Source: Streptomyces bikiniensis
GTDB lineage: Bacteria > Actinomycetota > Actinomycetes > Streptomycetales > Streptomycetaceae
Reading direction: 5' to 3'
NCBI GenBank assembly: GCA_000716465.1
Contig: JNWL01000053.1
Coordinates: forward strand, 1 to 40,330
DNA length: 40,330 bases
How positions within the stretch are numbered: the stretch's first letter is position 1; each line of letters begins with the position of its first letter. Under the pieces are notes generated by a model. The model did no database searches. It saw only the letters and a program-made list of their open reading frames with translations, and was not told the DNA's origin. Both the position numbers and the translations under genes were made by a program. This document shows positions 1 through 9,563 of the stretch, one piece after another.

Positions 1-216
1 GCTTTTCCCTTCGGTCTTGCGTCTCCGACTCTATCAGATCTTTCCGACCCGATTTCCTCGGTGCTTTCCGGTCCCTTTCGCTTTCACTCCGGGGGCCTTT
101 CGGCGTTTCCGACTTTATCAGATTCATTCCGGCCGGCCTAATCGGTGGCTTTCGTGATTCGGATAAGAATCGAAATGACTCCGGGGAATCGAAATTCCCG
201 ACCGGAGCGAGATGAG
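1..216 (-). promoter_or_regulatory. Probable rRNA operon leader (5' side of a 16S gene outside the window)
   Basis: On the minus strand this AT-richer stretch has no convincing ORF. It carries a 16-base motif twice (108-123 and 24-39; ATCTGATAaAGTCGGA and ATCTGATAgAGTCGGA, one mismatch, 84 bases apart), each followed by purine-rich GAAA/AAGGGAA segments. I recall this motif family from the region upstream of 16S rRNA genes in Streptomyces. Together with the two strong promoters just upstream it suggests that an rRNA operon is read leftward and begins beyond base 1. No mature rRNA sequence is visible, so the assignment rests on motif memory and context. Confidence 0.6.
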
Positions 217-245
217 ACTTTACTTGGTCGCTGCCGAGCTGTCCA
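217..245 (-). promoter_or_regulatory. Sigma-70 type promoter, likely rRNA operon
   Basis: Minus strand: -35 TGGACA at 240-245, a 17-base spacer, and -10 TAAAGT at 217-222. It lies downstream of a second promoter in the same orientation (264-292), giving the tandem multi-promoter arrangement known for Streptomyces rRNA operons. The start site would fall near base 210. Confidence 0.6.
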
Positions 246-263
246 GCTCCAGGCAACTGTTCA

Positions 264-292
264 AATCTACCTCCCCGCAATCGCCGTGTCAA
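264..292 (-). promoter_or_regulatory. Strong sigma-70 (HrdB) promoter, likely rRNA operon
   Basis: Minus strand: perfect -35 TTGACA at 287-292, a 17-base spacer, and -10 TAGATT at 264-269. Promoters this close to consensus are rare in Streptomyces outside rRNA, tRNA and other highly expressed genes. It sits just downstream of the stop of the SpoIIM-like gene (346) and points away from it, toward the left edge. Confidence 0.7.
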
Positions 293-345
293 CAGCTTTT
301 GCGGGCACCGGAGGAGACTAGCAGCTCAGCAGGGCCGTACGCACA

Positions 346-1353
346 TCAGGCCGCGGTGGGGAGCGTGGCGCTGCGGTCGGGTTCTTCCAGGTCGCCCCGG
401 TCGCCGGCGCGGGAGGCGCGGCCGCCGAGGACGTAGACGTACGCGAGGAATGCCAGTTCGGCGGTGATGCCGATGGTGATGCGGGCCCAGGTGGGCAGGC
501 CGGAGGGGGTGACGAAGCCTTCGATCAGACCCGAGACGAAGAGGACCAGGGCGAGCCCGATGGCCATGCCCACGGCTGCGCGGCCCCGTTCCGCGAGGGC
601 CGCGCGGCGGGTGGTGGGGCCCGGTTCGATGACGGTCCAGCCGAGGCGGAGGCCGGTGCCCGCGGCCACGAAGACGGCGGTCAGTTCGAGCAGGCCGTGC
701 GGAAGGACCAGGCCCAGGAAGACGTCGAGGCGGCCCGCGGAGGACATCAGGCCGATGCCGACGCCGAGGTTCAGCATGTTCAGGAAGAGGATCCAGAGGA
801 CCGGGATCCCCAGGAAGGCGCCCAGGACCAGGCACATGGCGGCGGCCTGGGCGTTGTTCGTCCAGACCTGGGCGGCGAAGGAGGCCGCCGGGTGGCTGGA
901 GTAGTACGTCTCGTACTGGCCGCCGGGGCGGGTCATCTCGCGGAGCTCGGCGGGGGCGCCGATCGAGGCCTGGACCTCGGGGTGCGTACCGATCCACCAG
1001 CCGATGAGGGCCGCGAGCAGGGTGGAGAGGACGGCGGTGGGGATCCACCAGTGGCGGGAGCGGTAGACCGCCGCCGGGAAACCTGCCGTGAAGAAGCGGG
1101 CCGCGTCGCGCCACGAGGAGCGGCGGGTGCCGGTCACGGTGGCGCGGGCGCGGGCCACGAGCTGGGTGAGCCGGGCCGTGAGCATGGGGTCCGGGGTGCT
1201 GGACTGCACGATCGAGAGATGGGTGGCCGCGCGCTGGTACAGGGCCACGAGTTCGTCCGCCTCGGCGCCCGTGAGCTTCCCGCCCCGGCCCAGGAGCTGG
1301 TCGAGGCGTTCCCACTCCGCGCGGTGGGCGGTGACGTAGACGTCGAGGTCCAT
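346..1353 (-). CDS. SpoIIM-family (DUF95) integral membrane protein
   Basis: A 335-residue protein starting MDLDVYVTAHRAEW. The first ~100 residues are soluble and helical. Hydrophobic spans follow at about 103-121, 168-195, 200-235, 260-280 and 290-309. The PHGLLELTAV segment near 218-227 matches the His-Gly...Glu-Leu signature of the stage II sporulation protein M family. In Bacillus SpoIIM works with SpoIID/SpoIIP in engulfment, but actinobacterial members are general membrane proteins of unknown role, so a sporulation function is not implied. The frame stays open upstream to 1545, but the ATG at 1353 begins the family-like sequence. It is divergent from an RDD gene, a pairing I recognise from other actinomycetes. 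Confidence 0.85.
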   Translation of the reverse strand: MDLDVYVTAHRAEWERLDQLLGRGGKLTGAEADELVALYQRAATHLSIVQSSTPDPMLTARLTQLVARARATVTGTRRSSWRDAARFFTAGFPAAVYRSRHWWIPTAVLSTLLAALIGWWIGTHPEVQASIGAPAELREMTRPGGQYETYYSSHPAASFAAQVWTNNAQAAAMCLVLGAFLGIPVLWILFLNMLNLGVGIGLMSSAGRLDVFLGLVLPHGLLELTAVFVAAGTGLRLGWTVIEPGPTTRRAALAERGRAAVGMAIGLALVLFVSGLIEGFVTPSGLPTWARITIGITAELAFLAYVYVLGGRASRAGDRGDLEEPDRSATLPTAA

Positions 1354-1466
1354 GATCGGCTGCTGCTCCAGGACTGGCTTCGGACGGGTCCGTACTACTG
1401 CGGCGCGCTGGGGATCAGCTTGGCAGACTGGCGTTCGGACGGGTCGGGAAGGCCGGAGAAGGGTGG

Positions 1467-2531
1467 GTGGGTGCCGTGAGTGGCGTGGTGACGGGCGATG
1501 CCGTCGTCCTGGGACTGCAGCCCGCGCGGCTGCCGAGTCGGGCACTCGCGGTGCTCATCGACCTGGTCGTGGTGTGGGCCGCGTACGTGCTGGTCATGAT
1601 CGGGCTCGTGCTCGCCACGGCCTCGCTGGACGAGGCGGCGGTGGCGGCCGTGTCCGTCGCGGCCTTCCTGTTGGTCCTCGTGGGGGCTCCGATCGCGGTG
1701 GAGACGCTGTCCCACGGGCGGTCGCTGGGGAAGATGGCCTGCGGGCTGCGGGTCGTACGGGACGACGGCGGGCCGATCCGGTTCCGGCACGCGCTGGTCC
1801 GGGGGGCCATGGGGGTCGTGGAGATCCTGATGACCTTCGGCGTCGTCGCTTGTATCGCGTCCCTGGTGTCCGAGCGCGGGCGGCGGCTCGGGGACGTGTT
1901 CGCGGGGACGCTGGTCGTACGGGAGCGGATGCCCGCGGCGCGGGTCCTGCCCGTGCCTCCGCCGCCGCCGTGGCTGGTGGGGCGGTTCGCCGGGCTCGAC
2001 CTCTCGGCGGTGCCGGAGGGGTTGTGGCTGGAGATACGCCAGTACCTCACGCGGGCGCGTGAACTCGATCCGGGCGTGGGGCGGCAGCTCGCCGAGCGTC
2101 TGGCCGGCCAGTTGGTGGGCCGGACGGGGACGCCTCCGCCCGCGGGGGTGCCCGCGGAGGCGTATCTGGCGGGTGTGGTGGCCGAGCGGCAGGCGCGGGA
2201 AGCGCGGCAGGCGTTCGCGGAGGCCGGAACCGGAGCCGGAGCCGGAGCGGGGGCAGGGGCTGGGGCAGGGGCTGGGGCGGGAGCGGGGGGCGGGTTCGGA
2301 GCCGGTGGGATCGTCGGCGTTCCGGCTGGAGCCGTTCTTCCTCCAGCTCTCCCTCCGGCTCTTCCTCCGGTCGTCACTCCGGCTGCTTCTTCGGCCGTTC
2401 CTCCGGCCGTCCCTCCGGCCGTTTCTCCAGGGGCTGCTTCCCCCGTGGCTCCCCCGCCGGTCGCTCCTCCGGGTTCCGAGGCCTCCCGTGAGGACGGGCC
2501 GCCCGCCACCGGGTTCGCCCCTCCCGCCTGA
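1467..2531 (+). CDS. RDD family membrane protein with low-complexity Ala/Gly and Pro tail
   Basis: A 354-residue protein. The RDD domain occupies about residues 18-155: Arg25 near the start of the first span, Asp32 inside it, a second span around 60-80, and the closing RRLGDVFAGTLVV segment. RDD proteins are small membrane proteins, some linked to ion or solute transport. From about residue 250 the sequence becomes an Ala-Gly run and then a Pro/Ala/Leu/Val repeat region, probably disordered and cytoplasmic. GTG at 1467 is chosen because GGAGAAGG (1455-1462) lies just upstream; the in-frame GTG at 1476 is also possible. It is divergent from the SpoIIM-like gene. The tail uses many NNT codons, unlike its neighbours. 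Confidence 0.85.
   Translation: MGAVSGVVTGDAVVLGLQPARLPSRALAVLIDLVVVWAAYVLVMIGLVLATASLDEAAVAAVSVAAFLLVLVGAPIAVETLSHGRSLGKMACGLRVVRDDGGPIRFRHALVRGAMGVVEILMTFGVVACIASLVSERGRRLGDVFAGTLVVRERMPAARVLPVPPPPPWLVGRFAGLDLSAVPEGLWLEIRQYLTRARELDPGVGRQLAERLAGQLVGRTGTPPPAGVPAEAYLAGVVAERQAREARQAFAEAGTGAGAGAGAGAGAGAGAGAGGGFGAGGIVGVPAGAVLPPALPPALPPVVTPAASSAVPPAVPPAVSPGAASPVAPPPVAPPGSEASREDGPPATGFAPPA
2225..2300 (+). repeat. GC-rich microsatellite encoding an Ala-Gly run
   Basis: Repeated GGAGCC and GGGGCA/GGGGCT hexamers (for example GGAGCCGGAGCC, then GGGGCAGGGGCT) inside the RDD gene encode alternating Gly-Ala. It is a likely site of slipped-strand length variation; changes in multiples of three keep the frame. 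Confidence 0.7.
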
Positions 2532-2550
2532 CGTACGGCGGGCCCTCGGG

Positions 2551-3165
2551 TCAGGGGAAGACCGAGGGCGGGGTGTCGAGGTCTTCGAGTTCGACGCCGG
2601 GAGCCGCGAGGACCACGTCCCCGGCGATGTGGACGGTGTGGCGCTCGCCCGTGTCCAGGGCGCTGACCTGGTACTCGTCCACCGTCAGGGGGCCGTTGTC
2701 AGTGGGGTGCGCTTCACTTCTCAGCAGGGCCCAGGACTGGTCGACCGTGAGGGGGGCGAGCACCGGGTCCGTGAAGGCGACGAGCCTGACACGGGTCTCG
2801 GGGGAATCGGGGGTGAGACGCAGGAGTCGCGTGAGGGCGACGAGGAACGCCGGGGAGCTGCCGGTGAAGGCGTGGGCGCGCACATTGCCTTCGGTGGCAT
2901 CGGCTCCGGTGGGGTCCGTGCGGACCCAGGTGACGCCGTCGAGGGCCGCGCCGCGGACCTGCCAGCCGGCGGCGTGCAGTTCGAGGCGGATGGGGCGTCC
3001 CAGTTCGTCGATGGCCAGGTCGACGGAGCCCCGGTGATCACCGGAGGGGGTGGTGGTCTGCGCGACGTAGCGCCAGCCGGAGGGGCCCGGCGCGCAGTGG
3101 AAGTGTTCTTCGCCGAGGGGAGTGTGGTCGTGCGGGTCATGGAGCGAATAACGGCCGCGGGGCAT
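2551..3165 (-). CDS. Conserved hypothetical protein, 204 residues
   Basis: I do not recognise the family with certainty. The protein begins MPRGRYSLHDPHDHTPLGEE, has no signal peptide or membrane span, and is acidic with alternating hydrophobic stretches such as SVDLAIDELGRPIRLELH, consistent with a beta-rich soluble fold. GAGGAC lies just before the ATG at 3165. It follows ahcY in the same direction but is separated from it by a strong hairpin (3212-3248), so it may have its own promoter. It converges with the RDD gene (19 bases between stops). Confidence 0.7.
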   Translation of the reverse strand: MPRGRYSLHDPHDHTPLGEEHFHCAPGPSGWRYVAQTTTPSGDHRGSVDLAIDELGRPIRLELHAAGWQVRGAALDGVTWVRTDPTGADATEGNVRAHAFTGSSPAFLVALTRLLRLTPDSPETRVRLVAFTDPVLAPLTVDQSWALLRSEAHPTDNGPLTVDEYQVSALDTGERHTVHIAGDVVLAAPGVELEDLDTPPSVFP

Positions 3166-3211
3166 GGGTCCTCGGGTGGCTTCCAGGAGCTGTAGCGGGG
3201 GGGCAGGACGG

Positions 3212-3248
3212 GGCAGGCCCCCCGACACGGGGGTGCGGGGGGCCTGCC
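3212..3248 (-). terminator. Hairpin terminator after ahcY
   Basis: Perfect 12-base inverted repeat: GGCAGGCCCCCC (3212-3223) and GGGGGGCCTGCC (3237-3248) with a 13-base loop, 57 bases past the ahcY stop. There is no T-tract, as is usual for Streptomyces. Confidence 0.7.
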
Positions 3249-3305
3249 TGGTTCCGCTGCGGACGTCTTCCGCGGATCTTCTCCGCTCTTCTCCGCGGGC
3301 CGCCG

Positions 3306-4913
<1,608 letters not shown>

Positions 4914-4983
4914 TCAGCAGCGACGTCTGGCTGGTCACGAATCTACACCGATCGGCACGGCGGGCCACAGTCCGCATTGAGCC

Positions 4984-5060
4984 CCGACCCGCCTCCGACC
5001 CGCCTCCGACCCGCCCGCGGCCCGCCTCCGGCCCGTTTCCGGCCCTTGTCCGGCCCGTGT
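4984..5060. repeat. Seven tandem 11-bp repeats between czc-type transporter and ahcY
   Basis: Consecutive 11-base units: CCGACCCGCCT twice, CCGACCCGCCC, GCGGCCCGCCT, CCGGCCCGTTT, CCGGCCCTTGT, CCGGCCCGTGT. The pattern decays from left to right. The array lies in the 494-base gap (4761-5254) upstream of the ahcY promoter region. Apart from the array, the ahcY leader and a terminator-like hairpin, I see no gene in this gap. Confidence 0.75.
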
Positions 5061-5138
5061 CCAGTCGCTCTGCGGCGCGTCCACCGGGATGGCCCGGGGT
5101 GATCCGGGGCGATCCGGGGGCCGGGCCCGGACGTGCCG

Positions 5139-5186
5139 GGGCCCCCGGTCCGTACGTACGGGGTGGTGTACGTGGTCCGGGGGCCC
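5139..5186 (-). terminator. Possible terminator downstream of the cation transporter
   Basis: Ten-base inverted repeat GGGCCCCCGG (5139-5148) and CCGGGGGCCC (5177-5186) around a 28-base loop that itself contains GTAC-rich self-complementary sequence. A shorter stem CCGACC/GGTCGG (5222-5227 with 5238-5243) lies closer to the stop codon at 5255. Either could end the transporter transcript. Confidence 0.4.
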
Positions 5187-5254
5187 GGCGGGGTGGCCTC
5201 GGTGGCTGGATCCAGCCGTTGCCGACCGTCGGTCGAAGGTCGGTCGGGGGCGGG

Positions 5255-6223
5255 TCAGTGGTGGCCCGGGCCGCCCGGGGTCGCGGCCGGGTCGGGGCCC
5301 GCCGCGGCCTCCTTCTCGCTGTAGATGTCGGGCTCCAGGTAGATGACCCGGGCGATCGGGACGGCGGCGCGGATGCGCTCCTCGGCGGCGTTGATGGCCT
5401 CGGCGACCTCGGTGGCGGTGTCGTCGTGCGCGACGGCGATCTTGGCGGCGACGAGGAGTTCCTCGGGGCCGAGGTGGAGCGTGCGCATGTGGATGAGGCG
5501 GGTGACCGTCGTGCCGTCGACGACGGCGGCCTCGATCTTCGCGACCTCGTCGGTTCCGGCGGCCTCGCCCAGGAGCAGCGACTTGGTCTCGGCGGCGAGG
5601 ACGATCGCGATCACGATGAGCAGGACGCCGATGCAGAGGGTGCCGATGCCGTCCCAGACGCCGTTGCCGGTGAGGAGGGCGAGGCCGACGCCGCCGAGGG
5701 CCAGGATGAGGCCGACGAGGGCGCCGAGGTCCTCCAGGAGGACGACGGGGAGCTCGGGGGCCTTGGCGCGGCGGACGAACTCCTTCCAGGAGAGGTTGCC
5801 GCGGACCGTGTTCGACTCCTTGATGGCGGTGCGGAAGGAGAAGGTCTCGGCGATGATCGCGAAGACGAGGACGCCGACCGGCCAGTACCAGGCCTCGATC
5901 GCGTGCGGGTGCTTGATCTTCTCGTAGCCCTCGTAGATGGCGAACATGCCGCCGACGGAGAAGAGCACGATGGAGACGAGGAAGGCGTAGATGTAGCGCT
6001 CGCGGCCGTAGCCGAAGGGGTGCTGCGGGGTGGCCTCGCGCCGGGCCTTCTTGCCGCCGAGGAGCAGCAGGCCCTGGTTGCCGGAGTCGGCGAGCGAGTG
6101 GACGCTCTCCGCGAGCATCGAGGACGAACCACTGAAGAGGAACGCCACGAACTTGGCTGCGGCGATCGCCAGATTCGCGGCGAGTGCCGCCACGATCGCC
6201 TTGGTTCCGCCTGACGCGCTCAT
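5255..6223 (-). CDS. Cation diffusion facilitator family transporter
   Basis: A 322-residue CDF-family membrane protein, predicted to exchange divalent metal (Zn, Co, Cd, Fe or Mn; specificity not readable here) for protons and export it from the cytoplasm. The first membrane pair spans about residues 8-60. Helix 2 carries the metal-site motif ESVHSLADSGNQ, with His42 and Asp46. The HPFGYGRERY segment at 68-77 is typical of the cytoplasmic loop. Further helices lie near 80-98, 113-130, 170-190 and 195-215, followed by a soluble C-terminal domain. The stop of manA is only 66 bases upstream, in the same direction, so the two may be co-transcribed. Confidence 0.9.
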   Translation of the reverse strand: MSASGGTKAIVAALAANLAIAAAKFVAFLFSGSSSMLAESVHSLADSGNQGLLLLGGKKARREATPQHPFGYGRERYIYAFLVSIVLFSVGGMFAIYEGYEKIKHPHAIEAWYWPVGVLVFAIIAETFSFRTAIKESNTVRGNLSWKEFVRRAKAPELPVVLLEDLGALVGLILALGGVGLALLTGNGVWDGIGTLCIGVLLIVIAIVLAAETKSLLLGEAAGTDEVAKIEAAVVDGTTVTRLIHMRTLHLGPEELLVAAKIAVAHDDTATEVAEAINAAEERIRAAVPIARVIYLEPDIYSEKEAAAGPDPAATPGGPGHH

Positions 6224-6289
6224 GGGTGTACGGGGTCCCTTCGTCGGTGCTCCGGCTCGATCGCCGCGGTTCGGCCGGTCATTGTCGCA

Positions 6290-7441
6290 TCAGGCCGCCA
6301 CGGTGGCGCGGAAGACCGTACCCGCTCCGGTCAGTTGGATGCGCTCGCCCGCCGGTACGAAGACGGATTCGCCGGGCACGAGGGGGAGGTCGCCCGCCGT
6401 CGGGCGGCCGGCGACGGCCAGCAGGATCTGGGGGGTGGGTGCGGTGAGGTCGTTGGGGGCGGCGCCCTCGGCCCGTACGAAACGGGAGAGGCGGAACTCG
6501 TCGGTCGGGGTCTCGTAGACCTCCTCGCCCGACGGGGAGGCCTCGGGGCGCAGGACGGCCGGGTCGGCGGGGTCGAAGCGGACGATCCGGAGGAGTTCGG
6601 GGACGTCGACGTGCTTGGGGGTGAGGCCGCAGCGCAGCACGTTGTCGGAGTTGGCCATGATCTCGACGCCGAGGCCGTCGAGGTAGGCGTGGGGGACGCC
6701 GGCACCGAGGTAGAGGGCCTCGCCGGGCTGAAGCCGTACGTGGTGCAGGAGCATGGCGGCGACGACGCCGGGGTCGCTCGGGTAGTGGTGGGCGAGGCGC
6801 GCGTACGGGGCGTGGGCGCCGCCGAGGCGGTCGGCGGCGGCGGTGGCCTCGGCGACGGTGTGCGCCATCTCCACCGGGTCGGCGGTGAGGAGGGCCGTCA
6901 GGACCTCGCGGAGCGCGGCGTCCTCGGGGTGGGCGTGCAGCAGGTCCACGTACGGCTTGAGGGAGTCGACGCCGAGCGCGGCGATCAGGTCGGCGGCGTC
7001 GGCGGGGGTGCGGAAGCCGCAGAACCCCTCGAAGGAGGTGAGGGCGCAGATCAGCTCGGGCTTGTGGTTGGCGTCCTTGTAGGTGCGGTGCGGGGCGTCG
7101 ACCGGGATGCCCGCGGCCTCCTCGGCGGCGAATCCGGAGCGCGCCTGGTCGAGGTCGGGGTGGACCTGGAGGGAGAGCGGGGCGCCGGCGGCGAGGATCT
7201 TGAAGAGGAAGGGGAGGTGCGGGCCGAACCTCTCGACGGTCCGCCCGCCCAGTTCGCGTACGGGGTCGGCGTCGATGAGCTCGTTCAGCGGGCCGCGCTC
7301 GGTGCGGGAGGGGGCACCGGGGTGGGCGCCCATCCACATCTCGGCCTGCGGCTCGCCGGTGGGGGCGGTGCCCAGGAGTTCCGGGATGGCCGTCGTGGAT
7401 CCCCAGGCGTAGGGGCGGACGGTGTTGACGAGGCGGTCCAT
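6290..7441 (-). CDS. manA: Mannose-6-phosphate isomerase, class I
   Basis: A 383-residue zinc enzyme interconverting fructose-6-phosphate and mannose-6-phosphate, the entry to GDP-mannose and mannosylated glycans. Signatures: MDRLVNTVRPYAWGSTTAIP at the N-terminus, the zinc-site LSLQVHPDLDQAR, and the class-I block ALYLGAGVPHAYLDGLGVEI followed by MANSDNVLRCGLTPKHVDV. ATG 7441 matches the usual family start; GAGGAG lies about 12 bases upstream. It stands with the SIS isomerase, Trm112-like gene and manB, the conserved mannose-phosphate block. The ORF is open further upstream, but the extra 18 residues look non-native. Confidence 0.95.
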   Translation of the reverse strand: MDRLVNTVRPYAWGSTTAIPELLGTAPTGEPQAEMWMGAHPGAPSRTERGPLNELIDADPVRELGGRTVERFGPHLPFLFKILAAGAPLSLQVHPDLDQARSGFAAEEAAGIPVDAPHRTYKDANHKPELICALTSFEGFCGFRTPADAADLIAALGVDSLKPYVDLLHAHPEDAALREVLTALLTADPVEMAHTVAEATAAADRLGGAHAPYARLAHHYPSDPGVVAAMLLHHVRLQPGEALYLGAGVPHAYLDGLGVEIMANSDNVLRCGLTPKHVDVPELLRIVRFDPADPAVLRPEASPSGEEVYETPTDEFRLSRFVRAEGAAPNDLTAPTPQILLAVAGRPTAGDLPLVPGESVFVPAGERIQLTGAGTVFRATVAA

Positions 7442-7766
7442 GGTGCCTGCCAGCTCCTCGGGTGGGTGGTGGGTGTGCGGGTGTCGGGGGGACACGGGAG
7501 ACAGATGACAGGGGGTGGGTGACGGGTGGGTGACGGGGTGGTGGACGGTACGGGGCCGGGGCCGGGGCCTGCGGTACGGGCGGGGCGCGGGGGGTGCGGT
7601 GCGGTTCCCGGCCCTTGGCCGGCGGCCCGTGGCCGGCGGTGCGTGGCCGGCGGGGCGGCGGGCCGGGGCCGGTGGTCCGAGGGCTCCGGGGCGGGGCCGG
7701 AACCCATGGTCCGGGGCCGTTGTCCGGGTCCGGGGCCACGGCTCGGGGCGGTACGCGCCGCGCGTT
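7442..7766. other. Gene-free spacer between SIS isomerase and manA
   Basis: 325 bases of G-rich low-complexity DNA with repeated GGGGCCGGGG and GTGGCCGGCGG words. No convincing gene, promoter or clean terminator hairpin was seen. Open frames here are extensions of neighbouring shadow frames. Confidence 0.5.
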
Positions 7767-8915
7767 CTACGGGGTCGGGGTGCCCCGGGTGGCCAGGGCC
7801 AGGTAGACGGCCGCGAAGTCGGTCACGGCGAGGAGTTCCGCGAGGGTCTCCAGGTCGCCGCCCTCCTCCGGTTCCAGCTCGCTGACGGCGGTCTCGTGGC
7901 CGAGGGCCAGTTCCCGGGCGGCGGGGGCCGCGCTGAGGCCGCCGGCCGGCCGGTCGCGGAGCAGGACCACCCGGGCGCGCAGGGCCTGCGGTTCGTCGAC
8001 CCGGTCGCGGAAGAAGTCGTCGGGGTCGGCGCCCGCCGCGTAGTCGCCGGCGAGCAGGACGCCGTGCGCGGGCAGGGCCTCGGGGAGTTCGGCGGCGAGG
8101 GCGGGCAGTCCGGCGAGCTCCGCCAGTACGGCGGCGAAGCGGCGGCCCGCCGGGCCCGCGGCGCTGCCCTCGGTCCAGATCAGCGGGAGCGAGTCCGCCA
8201 GCTCGGCGGCGAGGGTCTTCGCCGGGTTGCCGTACGTGGCGATGGCCGGGCCGCAGCGTTCGGCCGTCCGGTCCAGGCGATCGGCGACCTTCTCCAGGGC
8301 CTCGGGCGGCGCCTCCAGGAGGCCGACGCGGTCGAGGAGGGCGAGCAGCGGGGTGAACAGGGCCCAGAGGGCGCCGGGACTGGCCGCGATGTTCTCGGCG
8401 TACTCGTCGGGGGCCTCGTTCGGGGCGACGGCCATCGGTACGAACAGTCCGCGCGAGCCGCTGACCGCCTCCGTGAGCGGGGAGCCCTGGGGGGCGACGG
8501 CGACGACCGTGACGCCGCGGCGGTACGCCTGCTCGGCGAGGAGCGCGAGGCCCGGTTCGGAGCCGTCGGTGGTGGGGAGCAGCAGCAGGTCCACCGAGCC
8601 GGCCCAGCCGGGCAGCGCCCAGCGCAGGGCACCGGCCGCGGGGGCCACGCCGGTGGGGCGGAGGCGTACGACGGGGGCGGAGGCTCCGGCCAGGGCGCCG
8701 ATCAGGTCGGCGACGCCGGTGGCGGCGGTGCCGGGGCCCGCGACGAGGACCGTGCGGGGGCGGCCCTCGGGGCGCAGGTCCGCGATGCCGGCGTCGGCGG
8801 CGTGGCGGGTGGCGGTCCGCACCCGCGCGCCGGCTTCGGCGGCGCCGCGCAGGAGGCCGCGGCGGTCGGCCAGGGCGAGGCCGTCCGGGGAGTCGAGGAG
8901 GGTCTCGTCGAGCAT
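7767..8915 (-). CDS. SIS domain protein, phosphoglucose/phosphomannose isomerase-like
   Basis: A 382-residue protein of the SIS-domain sugar-phosphate isomerase type found next to manA and manB in actinobacteria. Features: N-terminal helical start MLDETLLDSPDGLALADRRG, a sugar-phosphate binding fold with VLVAGPGTAATGVADLIGAL near 55-75, LLLLPTTDGSEPGLALLAEQ near 110-130, and a second lobe ending ETLAELLAVTDFAAVYLALA, typical of the C-terminal phosphoglucose/phosphomannose isomerase domain. Whether it is catalytically active on fructose-6-P is not shown. GGGAGGC six bases before ATG 8915 fixes the start, although the frame is open much further upstream through a tandem repeat array. Confidence 0.85.
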   Translation of the reverse strand: MLDETLLDSPDGLALADRRGLLRGAAEAGARVRTATRHAADAGIADLRPEGRPRTVLVAGPGTAATGVADLIGALAGASAPVVRLRPTGVAPAAGALRWALPGWAGSVDLLLLPTTDGSEPGLALLAEQAYRRGVTVVAVAPQGSPLTEAVSGSRGLFVPMAVAPNEAPDEYAENIAASPGALWALFTPLLALLDRVGLLEAPPEALEKVADRLDRTAERCGPAIATYGNPAKTLAAELADSLPLIWTEGSAAGPAGRRFAAVLAELAGLPALAAELPEALPAHGVLLAGDYAAGADPDDFFRDRVDEPQALRARVVLLRDRPAGGLSAAPAARELALGHETAVSELEPEEGGDLETLAELLAVTDFAAVYLALATRGTPTP

Positions 8916-9563
8916 CTGGTGCCTCCCGGGGTGAGCGGGGTCGGTGGGCCCTTCGGGCGGGGGTGCGGAACGGGACGGGGCGGTGGGTGCCGGTGCGGGT
9001 GGCCCGTGCGGGACCGGGGGCCCGTACGGGAGTCGGGTGGCCCGTACGGGAGTCGGATGGCCCGTACGGGAGTCGGATGGCCCGTACGGAACCGGGTAGC
9101 CCGTACGGGAGTCGGATGGCCCGTACGGAACCGGGTGGCCCGTACGGGAGTCGGACGGCCCGTACGGAGCCGGGTAGCCCGTACGGGAGTCGGACGGCCC
9201 GTACGGAGCCGGGTTCCGGGGTGCGTCCGGTCTCCACCGGGACCTTCGGTCTCCCTCGGCACCGCCCGCGCCGTCCGTACCGCCGCGTGCGGGGGCGTGC
9301 GGGCCTTCCCGTAAGTGGTACCCGTCGTCGGGGTCCGCCGCTCGTGGTGGCCGCGGCTGCGTGCGGTGGCCGTGTCGGCGGTCGGCGTCCTCGGGGGTGT
9401 CCGACGGACGGGCGCGGGAGGAGGAACGGCGTCCGGTGCGTGCGATCGCAGGGCGCCGGATCGTCCTCGTGGCGGAGCCCCGTGGACGGTTCGGCAACGC
9501 GGCGGGCGTGCGTGCCGGGCGCCGCGACGCCGCGGGCACGTGTCGGACACCCCTGGGGGCCGG
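8916..9563. other. 648-base spacer with tandem array, no gene recognised
   Basis: Several frames are open here only because the DNA is so GC-rich. The right third (about 9240-9560) has no recognisable gene. The left part contains the CCCGTACGG array annotated separately. Confidence 0.5.
9021..9206. repeat. Tandem CCCGTACGG array (alternating 20/19-bp units, 39-bp dimers)
   Basis: The core CCCGTACGG begins at 9021, 9041, 9061, 9081, 9100, 9120, 9139, 9159, 9178 and 9198. From 9061 the spacing alternates 20 and 19, forming 39-bp dimers: one half ends GGAGTCGG, the other GGAACCGGG or GGAGCCGGG. A diverged copy (CCCGTGCGG) precedes the array at 9003. Each core contains the palindrome CCGTACGG. 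Confidence 0.85.

Noticed and set aside
2526..2564. Terminator between the RDD gene and the 204-residue gene
   Set aside because: Only CCTGAC/GTCAGG with a long loop; too weak to call.
9021..9206. CRISPR array
   Set aside because: The repeats are 19-20 bases and contiguous, without unique spacers, and there are no cas genes.
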